A stretch of 64,000 nucleotides of DNA, taken from Sesamum alatum (lineage: Eukaryota; Streptophyta; Magnoliopsida; Lamiales; Pedaliaceae). The notes beneath the pieces were generated by a model, which saw nothing but the letters and a program-made list of their open reading frames with translations, did no database searches and was not told the origin of the DNA. Of the stretch, positions 11,559-22,800 are shown one piece after another (positions within the stretch are counted from its first letter, which is position 1; every line of letters begins with the position of its first letter). The stretch is taken from positions 37,618,873-37,682,872 of the forward strand of contig JACGWO010000003.1 of NCBI GenBank assembly GCA_034509735.1. Reading direction: 5' to 3'. Both the position numbers and the translations under genes were made by a program.

Positions 11559-12042
11559 GGGAAAATTGCATTTTTGGTCTCATAGGACATGCCCTGTTGC
11601 ACTTTTTGTCCCATTATTTACGGGCTCAACACTTTTGGTCCCACAGGAACCAAAAGTGTTGCACTTTTGGTCCCATCGCCTAACGGTCGTTAATGTTTTA
11701 CTCCAAATTCAATGTTATGTTCTTCTAATTTATGTTCTTCGATGGGACCAAAAGTGTTGAGCCCGTAAACAATGGGACCAAAGATGCAACAGACTATATT
11801 CTGTGGGACCAAAAGTGCAATTTTTCCGGCATGTGAGTGGTTTTGAAAACCACTTCCGTCAATTCAACCGGGCAAGTGAGAACACTTGCCTGATTTTCGT
11901 CTAATTTTTAACGGCCGTTAGGCGATGGGACCAAAAGTGCAACACTTTTGGTTCTTGTGGGACCAAAAATGTTGAGCCCGTAAATAATTGGACCAAAAGT
12001 GCAACATGTTATATTCTGTGGGACCAAAAGTACAATTTTCCT
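11559..12042. mobile_element. Mutator-like MITE inserted in the left arm of an inverted-repeat element
   Basis: The element starts GGGAAAATTGCATTTTTGGT and its right end is the inverse of AGGAAAATTGTACTTTTGGT. A perfect 9-bp duplication, ATTTTCTTA, flanks it at 11550-11558 and 12043-12051. The interior has multiple inverted copies of 'gggaccaaaagtgttgagcccgtaaa' type. Removing it restores the left arm of the host element to match the right arm. Confidence 0.75.
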
Positions 12043-12947
12043 ATTTTCTTAATTTGTTTTATTAATTATTAGTTAAAATTTTCAATAATAATTACTACTT
12101 AATTAATATATAATTAATATTAATAATAATAAATTATTATTTTTAATTTATTATTATTATTATTATTCAATAATATATAATTATTTGTATTAAATCAATA
12201 TAATTAAATTTATAATTATTAATAAATATATTTATTAATTAAATATGACTTATAATATTACACTGCGTACAATAAAATAAAAAATACTATAAAATTAGTG
12301 ATAATTATAAATTATAATAATGGTCACCAATTCCATAAGTATGTCAAATTTTTAATTCATTTTAAATATGACCTATAATATGCATTATGTACATTGTGCC
12401 GGTGACTTTGTAATATATATATATATATATATATATTTGACATTGTGCCAGTAACTTTGTAAATATGACCTATAATATTGCATTATGTATATTGTGCCAG
12501 TGACTTTGTAAATGTGATCTATAATATTGCATTATGTACATTGTGCCGGTGACTTTGTAAAAAATTGACTTATTTATGAAATTGGTGATCATTATTATAA
12601 TTTATAATTATCATTAACTTTATAATATTTTTTATTTTATTGTATACAGTATAATATTATAGGTCATTTAATTAATAAGTATATTTATTAATAATTAAAA
12701 AACTTAATTATATTTATTTAATAAAAATAATTAATATATTATTGAATAACAATGATAAATTAAAAATTAAAAATAATAATTTATTACTATTAATATTAAT
12801 TATATATTAATTAAGTATTAATTATTATTTAAAATCTTAACTAATAATTAATAAAATAAATTAATAAAACAAATTAAGAAAATTTACTTGGTTAAATTTA
12901 ATAAAAAAATAAAAAATAAAAATCAATAAAAAGAAAAATGGGGTTGC

Positions 12948-13811
12948 ATTTTCCTAATGGGATTGAACATCATGAATCTTTTGTTGGATGATTTTCCTAA
13001 TGGGTCACATTTGAAGATGTCTTGACCCAATTGAGCAATCAAAATAAAAAAAAATAATGCAGTATGTCATTTGGGATCAATCCATCTTAAAAATTTATAA
13101 TGTCAAATCTGATTTTAATTTAAAACTCAATTATTAGTCAATTTATTTGGGTTTTTTAAAATGATAATTTATCTGAAAATTTTTTATGTCAACAATAACT
13201 CAAACTGATTTTTTAAATACACTTATATGACTTTTTTAATGAAAAAGGCGTATAAATTAGTCTATCTATATGTAGGACTTTTTTAATGAAAAATGCTTTA
13301 TGATAAGTGAATAATATCATAGACCTTTCAAAATTAATTTTATTTAGTTACACCGACTGTATACAATATATATAATATCTATTAAGATATTTTATGATTT
13401 AGCATATGATGATTATATATAGTTAAATAAATTCTAATAATTTAAAAAAGTAACCAATTAATTAGGTCACTACACAAACCTTAAGCCAAAAATAATTTTT
13501 TGAGTTACTTCATATGGTAACTGAAGCCGGGGTGATTGACCCCAGCTTCACTGCATTCACTTTTTTTTTTTTTTTTTTAATTCGGTGTTGAAATCGGGGT
13601 CTTTGACCCCAGTTTCACACTATAATTTTAAAACTTTTAAAAAATGCTTTTTTGTAATTTTTCTTTTTTCAATATTATTTAATTAATTTTACTGAAAAGT
13701 AGGGGGTCTCAACAAAATGGCAGGGGGAGTCGCAACCGGCCGGCCCAAACCAAATCACACTGTAATTAGCAGGCTAAGCATGCGTTGGGTAGATTTTGGA
13801 CTAGTAACAAC
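12948..13811. other. AT-rich intergenic DNA with paired short hairpins
   Basis: No gene supported. It contains two related small hairpins (listed separately) separated by a T-run of 18 at about 13561-13578. Confidence 0.45.
13523..13616. repeat. Two related GGGGT/ACCCC hairpins in tandem
   Basis: The first hairpin (13523-13549) has arms GAAGC(C)GGGGT and ACCCC(A)GCTTC. The second (13590-13616) has arms GAAATCGGGGT and ACCCCAGTTTC. Both loops are about 5 nt, and both are followed by 'cac'. They look like a duplicated unit. Confidence 0.55.
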
Positions 13812-13820
13812 TGTTGATTA

Positions 13821-13935
13821 GGAAAATTCTAACTCGGACCAAGTTTGGCCGAACCAAGTCACATGGTAAGTGTATTGCACTTGTCATATGATTGGTTTAG
13901 ATACGACGGAACTAGGTCTGGATTAAAATTTCCCC
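13821..13935. mobile_element. MITE, GGAAAATTCT family, copy 2
   Basis: A 115-bp element with inverted ends (GGAAAATTCT...; right end is the inverse of GGGGAAATTTTAAT) and a perfect 9-bp target duplication, TGTTGATTA, at 13812-13820 and 13936-13944. The internal phrase 'ggtaagtgtattgcacttgtcatatgattggtt' type is shared with copy 1 at 7.9 kb. Confidence 0.75.
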
Positions 13936-14329
13936 TGTTGATTAATCTTTGCGGAGTTCATACAAGGCTTCCACTATACTGCAATTCTAATCCTAAAAAT
14001 CTCAATCAAACCTACAGTAGGAATCACGAGAACTATTTTTTTTTAATCCTATTTTCACATAATCCCAGAGCAGATGATCCCAGTTATATGTCCAACTCCA
14101 CAAACATGGCAACACAATTCTCACAAAGTTCAGACAAAAGATCAAAAAGCCCATGTGAATTTTGAACATCGAGATGGAACAGTGATTATGCATTGACACT
14201 CAAATGCAGTTCATGGGAACGGTAAACTCAAAACCCGAACTTGAATTATATCAAAAACTTCAGTTTTACCAAGGTAGCAGCATTGGACCCAAACAACAAT
14301 ATTTAGTATATAATTCGTAAATGATGAAC

Positions 14330-15072
14330 CTAATCGAAGAGTGAGAAGCCCATGTCATCATCACTCTCCTCCTTCTCTTCCTTCTTCTCCTCAGCTGGAG
14401 GCGCTTCCGCAGCCGCACCACCACCAGAAGCCGCGGGTGCAGCGGCTCCGCCTCCCCCGATGAAAGCACCACCACCGCCGCCGCCACCAACAATCACCTG
14501 CATTGATTCAGAAGTAATTAAGTTAATAACGAAACCAAACCGTTACAGCTGAATGGTAAGAAAATGTTCAACCTATTTCCACCCCATACAGTATTAGAAT
14601 TACAAGAACAAATAATCAATCACAAAAACCTATACTAACTCAAACGGAACACAATGCAAAATCCCCTTTTCCTTACACAGCTAAAACAGTATATAAAAAC
14701 ATTTTCACGAAACTACAGAAGCAAACATACAAACAAATCGGAGACATTATTGAGACCTATAATAATCAATTCATGAAATTCACCAAAAATTTACAACAAC
14801 AAAAAAACAAACATCGTGAAAAATAAATATTCAACAATAACATTGATCAAACTAAATAAAATGCAAATAAGAACCTGAAAAACGGCAGATGAAGGAGTGA
14901 CATAGGCGAAGGAAGATTGAACGGCGCCAGAGGAGTCGGCTGAGAGGGCAGCTTGAACGAGCTTGCGCTGGAGGTCGAAAGTGGAGTCGGCTGAAGCCTC
15001 GAGCTCTCCATTCAGCTGCTTGGCCGACCAGTCGTCGCCGGATCCTCTACACACAAACGTAAATACTCCCAT
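14330..15072 (-). CDS. RPP3: 60S acidic ribosomal protein P3
   Basis: The plant-specific third P-type protein of the 60S ribosomal stalk, which helps recruit elongation factors in the cytosol. Exon 1 is 15072-14875 (66 codons) and exon 2 is 14497-14330; GT-AG joins them in phase 0 to give 121 aa, the usual size. The N-terminus [20 protein letters not shown] and the central [19 protein letters not shown] are typical of P3. A glycine/alanine-rich hinge (about residues 70-95) follows, then an acidic tail ending [13 protein letters not shown], the conserved stalk C-terminus that contacts translation factors. The reading frame is intact. A telo-box lies just upstream of the start, as in many plant ribosomal protein genes. 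Confidence 0.95.
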
Positions 15073-15160
15073 TTCTGGGTGGTGTTTGATTGGTTGGCGC
15101 TAATCAGTTGAGAGGAAGAAAGCTGCTCTGTATAGAAGGGACGCCAACAAGCCCTAGGAT

Positions 15161-15169
15161 TTAGGGTTT
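15161..15169 (-). promoter_or_regulatory. Telo-box upstream of RPP3
   Basis: On the minus strand the sequence reads AAACCCTAA, about 90 nt before the RPP3 ATG. This motif is common in promoters and leaders of plant ribosomal protein and translation genes, where it supports expression in dividing cells. The assignment here rests on motif and position only. Confidence 0.6.
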
Positions 15170-15179
15170 TTACCTTATG

Positions 15180-17518
15180 TGCGGTGGAGACGGAAATGAC
15201 ATGTCTGCCCTTAAATTTCCTTGCATTTATAATTGGTACATAGAGTGTTTGTGCGACTTTTGAAAATGCGTTTTAATTTTTAAGTTAAAAAAATACTTTT
15301 GAGTTGTTTGAAATGTCAACTTTTAATTTTTAAATTTTTATAAAAAATAATTTTTAACCAAAAGTTAGGAGCACTTTGGGGTATTTTTAGCTGTTTTGAT
15401 TTTTTTTGTAAATAAATTCAAATCCTTTTTTGACTACTTTATGTTTATTATAATAATTTTAATTTAATTTTACCATTTTAAATAATTTTTAAAATTGTTC
15501 ATTAAAAGTTGATGTTAGAATTTTCAAATAATTTATTACTAACAAAATTTATAATTTTACGCATTTAATATTTTATAATTTTTATATTTTATTTTTTATA
15601 TTATATGGATTATTCTGAAATCATAAAAAAAATATAATTTAAATTGCTATAAGTAATTACAAAATACTTTTTTTTATCAATCGTGCAAGTTTATTTATTG
15701 TGCATGAATGAGCAGTTGTATTACATAGTGGGAATATTATTGAGTTATACATCTAGTTTCTCTATTAGTACTCAATATTTTAATAATATAAATAATAATT
15801 ATTTTGTAATAAAATTAAATATGGAGTATAGTAATTGAGATAAAATATATTATTTTTTTAGAAAAAATAATTATTATAATCAAAAGACTAGTGCAAATAT
15901 TAAGCAAAATAACATCTTTTTAACACATAGGGACAAAACAGTCATTAATTAATTAAGCTTATTTTAGAAGTATTTTTTTCTCCAAAAACTACTAAATTTA
16001 GTGTTTATTTATTTTCATTTTTTACAAACACTATTCACTTAGGATTCTATTACAACTTTCAATTTTTTTTACGAAATTCACTTATTTAAAAGCAAAAGTA
16101 TTCACAAATACTCTCATAATTGCACCTAAGGTTTGATGTAGTCACAACTTTTTCGTACACCCCCTATGATTAGAAAATTGTCTCTAGTGCTTATTTTTGT
16201 CTAATAAAAGATCCATCCGTTAGTAAAATTCACGAAATTTGTTGATATCAACAAATAAAAATAAAAATAAAAATAAAAAATGAATTTGTACCCCCTCCCC
16301 CACAGTTGATTTATTACACACTTATTGCAGGTCAAATAAATTTTTCTAACCAAACTATCTTATACATTTCCCCATACTAATGCATGTGAAGAGGTACATC
16401 TTTATCCTTATAAGAGTGGTTTGCTTTCCTCTAAAAATATTTGTCTGACCGCAATAAGTTTATAATAAGTCAATTAGGATTAAATATGAATTTGTATTTA
16501 ACTTTTGTGCTGATGTCAACAAAATTCAATATTTTATAGCAGATGAATTTATTTATTGGAGAAAAACAAATGTTAAAAGTACTAGGTATATTTTTCTGAA
16601 TCATAAAAAATTTATGTGTAATTACACCAAATCTCATAAGATGATTAATAGATTGATTATAAGATTGATTTTTCTTTTTAGATTATATACTATGATACTC
16701 CTTGAGCATTTTTCCTAAACTCAAAACAAAGAATGTGGGTCGGTCAGCCTAGTAGGATTGGATGTGCTGGCCTATGACCAAACTATCCAGCAAATTTATG
16801 TACATTTACACTAATTTGACAAGCCTATAAACGAGGTCGATGTAGCAGGATGACTTATTAGACAGTGGGGATTCCACATCACATATATTTCTAATATTTC
16901 GGAGCACATCATACTAAAAAGTCTCCAACTCTAAATTCATAGAGGTTGACCTGCCAACAGTAAGTAAAATAGATTTCGCAAAACTTGGGTTAATTGGCAT
17001 GACTTACTAAAACAATCATATTTTCATCTAGATAAGTCCAAATTTCAATTCGTTTTTTTATTTATTAGCTAACTTACGCAACTTTGAAACAGTATTTCAC
17101 ATGCTGCAAACTATTTCCAAATTTCACTCTGAATCAACTATAAATAGAGATCATTATACAACCATTACGGTCACTTATACCACTCCCTCTCATACACTCT
17201 TGTCTCTTGGTTTTCAACGTGTTCTTTGCATATTTTTGCACTCTACACGTACTATATCACTTCATTTCAATATTTTATCATCTCACATCGATTATTAAAT
17301 TTTCCAATTATTTATTCAGTTCAATTACTGATTTAAACATTGAAGTTCGAATCCCAATCTTGCAAATTAATCCTCCCTTGATTTTAAGATTTTCGTGAAA
17401 ATCCTTTGACTATTATGGAGCTTCTAGACTTCAATACGGATCGTACTAATTCATAGAAATTGTAGAATTTACTAATGATTAATTTGAATTTAATCAAATT
17501 CGGGCAAAAAATTAATGT
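15180..17518. other. Intergenic DNA with degenerate repeats
   Basis: No gene supported. About 16110-16640 resembles a decayed copy of the MITE family seen at 17529-17952 (phrases 'aggtttgatgtagtcac' and 'tgtgtaattacaccaaatctc'), without clear ends. Confidence 0.4.
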
Positions 17519-17528
17519 TTTGTATAAT

Positions 17529-17952
17529 GGGTAAATTACAACCACCTCCCTTGAGATTTGACATAATTATAAATATCCCCTCATTGTTTGAAAAATTACA
17601 AATACCCCCTGAGGTTTGATTTTTAACCAAAGATCTGAAATTGACCATTTTGCCTTTGATTTTTTTTATTAAAATTATAGAAAAATCAGCCGAGGCAAAT
17701 TGCCTTATTACTCCTGTGTGTAAAAATTTAGGAAATCTCTCCATACGCATTGTAGTCCAAAAAAATTTTAAGAATTAAATAAAAAACAATTCAGAGCATA
17801 AGGACATTTTAGTCAATTCACCCATAAAAATGGATATGAATGAGTTATTTGTTAAACGGATACAAACCTCAGAGAGGATTTGTAATTTTTCAAACAACAA
17901 GAAGATATTTGTAATTATGTCAAACCTTAGGGGAGGTAGCTGAAATTTGCCC
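17529..17952. mobile_element. Mutator-like MITE with 10-bp target duplication
   Basis: The left end GGGTAAATTACAACCACCTCC and the right end (inverse of GGGCAAATTTCAGCTACCTCC) form inverted repeats, continued by 'gtttgacataattacaaat' type sequence on both sides. A perfect 10-bp direct repeat, TTTGTATAAT, flanks it at 17519-17528 and 17953-17962. Relatives occur at 52123-52663 and, as fragments, at 49018-49300 and 52673-52850. Confidence 0.75.
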
Positions 17953-17962
17953 TTTGTATAAT

Positions 17963-18917
17963 TAAATATGACGCACCTCTCTTATTGTGATGGGCTGGGT
18001 CATAAGCGAATTGGGCCACGTGCAATCTTATCAAGTTGGGCCCTTAGAACAATAGTTTGTGAATTGAGAGAAATTGGGCTATCATTCCCGAAAGAGGCAA
18101 GTGGTATGATTTGATGGTCAAAAAGTAGAATAATGAAGTCAAGTTTGGTATCAAGTCAAATCCACTCCCATTCATCAGCCCATGGGATCAAAATGACCAA
18201 ATCCAAAGGGAATAAACAGGCTGAGGAGGGTCCACCCACATATTATTTGGCTATATCCACTTCAAAAGTCAGAATTCAACTCCCCTTCATGCGTTGCATA
18301 ATATGGATTATATTCCCATGATCACAACCTCACTATTCTTTGGAACCAATCACATACCTCTTTAATGTAATAATGAAGTCATGCAAATGCTACACTCAAT
18401 GCAGGCTAGGTCATGACTAACACATACATTTTATATGTGTCATTCATCCATACACTTGATACACAAAGTACTGAATGTAGCATATATTTAAACGCAATAG
18501 TGTACAACAATTGGTGAGAATATTCAACACGAGTGATTGGACCTATAATCCCATCTAAGCATAGAATCCTATTTCTCCACTCTCCCCTCATTAGACTAAT
18601 GGCATTTTAGGAATGGATAAAAGAAAGACAATTGACTTCTAACAGGTAATGCATACCTCAAGTTGGAATCAAGCAACTGAGTAAGAGAGAATAAGCGTGT
18701 CGTTTAAGACATCAGAGATAGAGAACACCCACAAATATGAAACAGAATTTTCTTTTGTTCAAGTGATGAGGGAGAATATCTTCTCAACTCGCACACATTA
18801 CCCTACACACCATTGTAGTTGCACACTTGGCCTTTCTTTTAATTATATATATATATATATATAGCCCTGAGTGTAAGTCGCACAATCAGAAGAAAATGTG
18901 ATAGGGCTGATGTAAGA
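17963..18917. other. Intergenic DNA upstream of the miRNA-like hairpin
   Basis: No protein gene supported. TGGGCC/GGCCCA-type motifs occur near 17995-18050. An (AT)n run lies at about 18845-18862, shortly before the hairpin, but I could not identify a convincing TATA box for it. Confidence 0.4.
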
Positions 18918-19064
18918 GTCTTTGCATGAAGAGGCAGAGAGTGGAACGTAGCCAGGGATGATTTGCCGGCAAGGGTACTGTCCAAAACCTTGCGTTTTCA
19001 CATATTACTGCTCATCGGCGAATCATCCTTGGCTATATTCGACTCGCTCCTTCCCATGCAAGAC
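18918..19064 (+). ncRNA. MIR169: miR169-family microRNA precursor
   Basis: The segment folds into a long hairpin with about 50 bp of stem. The putative mature RNA on the 5' arm (18949-18969) is TAGCCAGGGATGATTTGCC followed by GG; it differs from a typical miR169 at positions 7 (G for A) and 14 (U for C). The 3' arm (19017-19037) holds the star strand, containing GAATCATCCTTGGCTA. The duplex pairs over 20 consecutive positions with two G-U wobbles, exactly at the two changed bases. On the opposite strand these would be A-C mismatches, so the plus strand is the likely transcript. The lower stem (GTCTTTGCATG against CATGCAAGAC) is also paired. The family targets NF-YA transcription factor mRNAs. 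Expression is not shown by sequence. Confidence 0.75.
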
Positions 19065-19804
19065 CCCATGCATTATTACACTTCAGAAATTTTAAGCTAA
19101 ATAAATGAAGTCAAGTGCCTCAAGATCATGAGTTACATCACAGGTGCATTACTTTTGTAGGAAGAATTCTTGAAACATACACTTACAAGGATCTTCCAAC
19201 TGTTTGGCAGCATGGGGACTCTTCCAAGATCCAAAAGCTCAACACTTAACGAGGTATGTAATTATTTTTTTTGGCGGACGACAAAAGAAATTATATCGGA
19301 GATATGGTATCAGCAATAATCATCCAGGCAAACTAAAAATGAATTTTACTGCTCCATAATGAAAGTTGAAGGCTGACACAATTGTATTGGAATGACATTT
19401 AAACTATAAACTTAAGTAAGCTGTGTATATGTGATTCTTACAGATACACCTCTAACAACTTAAATTTATAAGCAATATTTGCTTCGGTAGTAAAATATTC
19501 CTAAACGAGTTAGAAGCCACACCTCAGTATTAGGCATATTTTCCAAGTTGAAAGTTCAAGCCTGCTAAGAAGTTATAAGGAAACACCTTTTTAAAACTCT
19601 CAGACGGGAGGGAAATAAGCTCCTGGATTAAGTCTTCTGGGATTCTGCTGGTGAGATGTAAGCTAGTGATTCTGAAACTCAATCCATTTTCACTTGAATC
19701 ATAACTGTGGCACGTATAAGGTTGACATGCAGCCTTTCACATTGATATGTAGTTGACTCCTTCTAGTGATACACGCCGTCAACTTATGCAGCTTGAAAAA
19801 GGTG
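19065..19804. other. Region between the miRNA hairpin and the UTP25 stop codon
   Basis: This should contain the 3' untranslated region of UTP25 on the minus strand and the end of the miR169 primary transcript on the plus strand. No other gene is visible. Confidence 0.4.
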
Positions 19805-22800
19805 CTAAGCAAAGACAAAGACACCTTTGTCTGAGTCCACCATTCTTTTTGCAGCAGTAGAACCGACTATTCTTTCAAGCTAAATATTAGAAAAGAAGAC
19901 TTGGTTAATACTAGGTCGATTGAATTAATTCCGAAAATGACCCAAGAAAGAGACTTTAAATTAGAAAAGCATGCAATAGCATGGCAGAGCCAAAAAGGAA
20001 AGGTAGGAGAAATGTTGATCTAAAGGCAAGTTAAAACAAGATGCTTATGGCCTCAAACATCTTAATTTGGTTGCAATATCTATATTTTCTGCAATACTAT
20101 CACAGTTTTACGATGTGAAATGAGCATTGGCCTATCATCGTCACAGCTGATACTGGACCATCCTGCCCGTCATTTACTCGGAATAGGATTATAGCATTTC
20201 TAGGTACATTTTGAATATAGAAATGATGAACAGGTTGTAGCAAATATCGATCTACAGATGGTCTTCTCACCTATCTAAACTGAGGCAAAGGTTGATAAAG
20301 TGGAAAGAGCTCTACATATAGAAAGCACGAGGAAGATATCGATCTGTCTTTAAAAATTTGATTTTAATGATTATTGGTCTGCCACACTTATTTATAAATA
20401 TTGAGAGGGAGACTCATACCCGAAGATGATCCAAACGAGAAAATAAGACCGTGCAATTCATGCTGTCCGACTCTTCCAGCAAGTTAACAATCTGGAGAGT
20501 AAGTAAAAGAAAAAGAAAACTAAGTAATTGTTAGAGAAAAAATGAAATAAATAAATAATCTATAAAAGATGCTTTACCTCTGGATAAAATTCTTTTCTCT
20601 CTGGCAGGGAATAGATTATTAAATTCTTTACACCACGAATCTATTTGAAAAGGGGAGAAAAGAGAGCAAGAAAACAAATCAAGTATGGAAAAGAAAGAAG
20701 ATTTAGGTCAGTACATTCACTTTTTCAAAGACTGTAGTCACTGTTTGATGGCTGGACATTTAGTAAAACGCTATGCTAAAAAACAAAGATGATCCCAATG
20801 CACATATATTAACATCTGAAAAGACCAAGTAATCAACCCAATTAATAGAGTCTGTAATAACTGAATATACAAATACATAGATGCTCATGTGAAGGCTCAA
20901 TAGTAGTTTCAATATTCAACTATGATAATAACAAAGAACTTAGGTCTCAGGGCAAACTAACAAATAAAATTCATGCATCTTAAATTAAGCAAAGTCCGGG
21001 GTCACCCAAAAAGACTGAATTTTTACAATTTGAACTAAATATACTGATTTGAGGTAAAACACTTTAACTATTTTCTTTTCAAAACTTCAGTATCCATGAA
21101 CTCAAGAGAGGGTGAGAGATCCAGTGTCATGCAAGGAATTGCTTAGTGTGAATATATTGTGATGTACAGAGTATGAAGCTTCCAGAAAAATATGATGATA
21201 ACCAGACCCCTCAAAACTAACACTTTTATACAGGTTTCTCTTTTCTTGTTAGCCGTAGCCTCACAAGATCATAGGATCTGATCCTGTTGCTAAAGACGCT
21301 TCTCAGAAGGATTTTATATAAATGGGTAGCATAGCTGGAAATTGTCCATGGTTCATTTAGATTGACAACCTTCAATGCATTTATAGAAAAAAGTTCTGAA
21401 ATCTTTAAATATGAGGAGAAAAATGAGATGAAAGTAATACAGAAAACTAACTAACAAAGAAGTTAGAGCAAACAGGAAAAAGAGAACCTTGTATCTGTAG
21501 TAGAAATGGGCTCGCTCAGTGTAGAGCATAATTTTCTTTTCTCCTCTGAAAAACTGACCCCGCACATGAGATATATCATTTCGCTTTATATACCTAATTC
21601 AAAGGTAAAAACTGAATAACTTTTAAAGGATGAAAACAGGCGGCAATTGAAACACCGAATGGAGAAAAACACGAAACAATTTAGCAAAAGCTGCAACAGA
21701 AATGAAATGACATTTCTTACTCTCCAAACAAGCAGAAGGAGGCAGCTTGTGACTTCAAATAATTCCTAACTCGTACAAACTCAAAGTAAGAACTAATAAA
21801 TATCATTACCCCATTCTGCATAGGAAAGGTACATAGAAAGATTCAGTGCATAGTGGATGATTAATTGCCACACAAGAAAATTTATGTATTGCGCCCCATA
21901 TTACCTGGATGGAATCTTTAATCTTGGGGAAGACCTGCAAAATAAAATCTTATCAAATTTGGCCATCCATTAAAATGGTGTTTAGCAAGAGGATGTACAG
22001 CATAAAATATACAGAAGCAACTGAAGTTGCTACAACATACTGCTTATCCTAGTTTGAAAATTCTCAAGCATAATCATGAAACCTCAAGTTGATCAACACA
22101 ACAAAAGCCTCTATTAAATAAATGAACCATGAAAAATCCCATAATCAACAACCACCTCTGTCCATGTGTTACTAAGTCAACTAAAAATCCAAATAACCAT
22201 GAAAATTCCTATGAGTTGAAATGTTGGACTCTGTTCCTCAAATAGCAAGCCTTCTAAACTTTAGCTATATACAGATAATTATGAGACTGCTTTGTCACTC
22301 TTCCAGACAATGTTTGGTTTCAAGTGTTTCTGCTCTTCGTTTATCCTCCATTTTGCTATTTGTAACTGCAGTTTCCTGCCTATTCCTATCTGATCTCAAC
22401 CAAGATCTACTTCATTTTCTCCTCTTTAATAATACTAATATATTTCATTTCTCTCGACGAGTCAATAAAATTGATCACAAGATAACAATCCATTTAGCAT
22501 TAATATCGGCGAACATCACAAAAAGCCGACAGTAGGACTCGGTTTCACTTCTTTTGATTGATATAATCAGAATGTCATACCAACATGTCCGCACATTCAA
22601 GCACAAGCATGTCACTCTCTGATTATCACTTAAATTATTCAGGTAATGCTATCCTTTGAAAATGAAAGCCACAAAAGAAACTAAATGTTATCAATATATT
22701 CCAAAACATACTAAAATTATTTAGGTCAATTGGCCATAATACTAGTGCTGAAAGTCATCAGACTTGCCATTAATTTCTCAGGAAATTTTTTATATTTCAC

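Larger units (their letters stand above)
11477..12947. mobile_element. AT-rich long inverted-repeat element, interrupted by a younger MITE
   Basis: The left arm (11477-11558 plus 12052-12390) and right arm (about 12490-12947) are inverted copies. Both contain 'tttgttttattaat', 'taattaatattaata' and 'cctataatatt', and the outer ends read GCAACC and GGTTGC. The central part has several direct copies of 'gcattatgtacattgtgcc(a/g)gtgactttgtaa' around 12370-12560. No coding capacity is seen. The boundaries are approximate and I found no clear target duplication for the outer element. Confidence 0.5.

Noticed and set aside
14352..14552. Proline/alanine-rich open frame on the plus strand
   Set aside because: It is the antisense of RPP3 exon 2.
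15240..16120. Possible hAT-like element with GAGTGTTTGTG and CACAAATACTC ends
   Set aside because: The end match is short, and no convincing target duplication or internal structure was found.
17343..17356. GTTCGAATCCC, like a tRNA T-arm
   Set aside because: No D-arm, anticodon arm or acceptor stem can be built from the upstream sequence.
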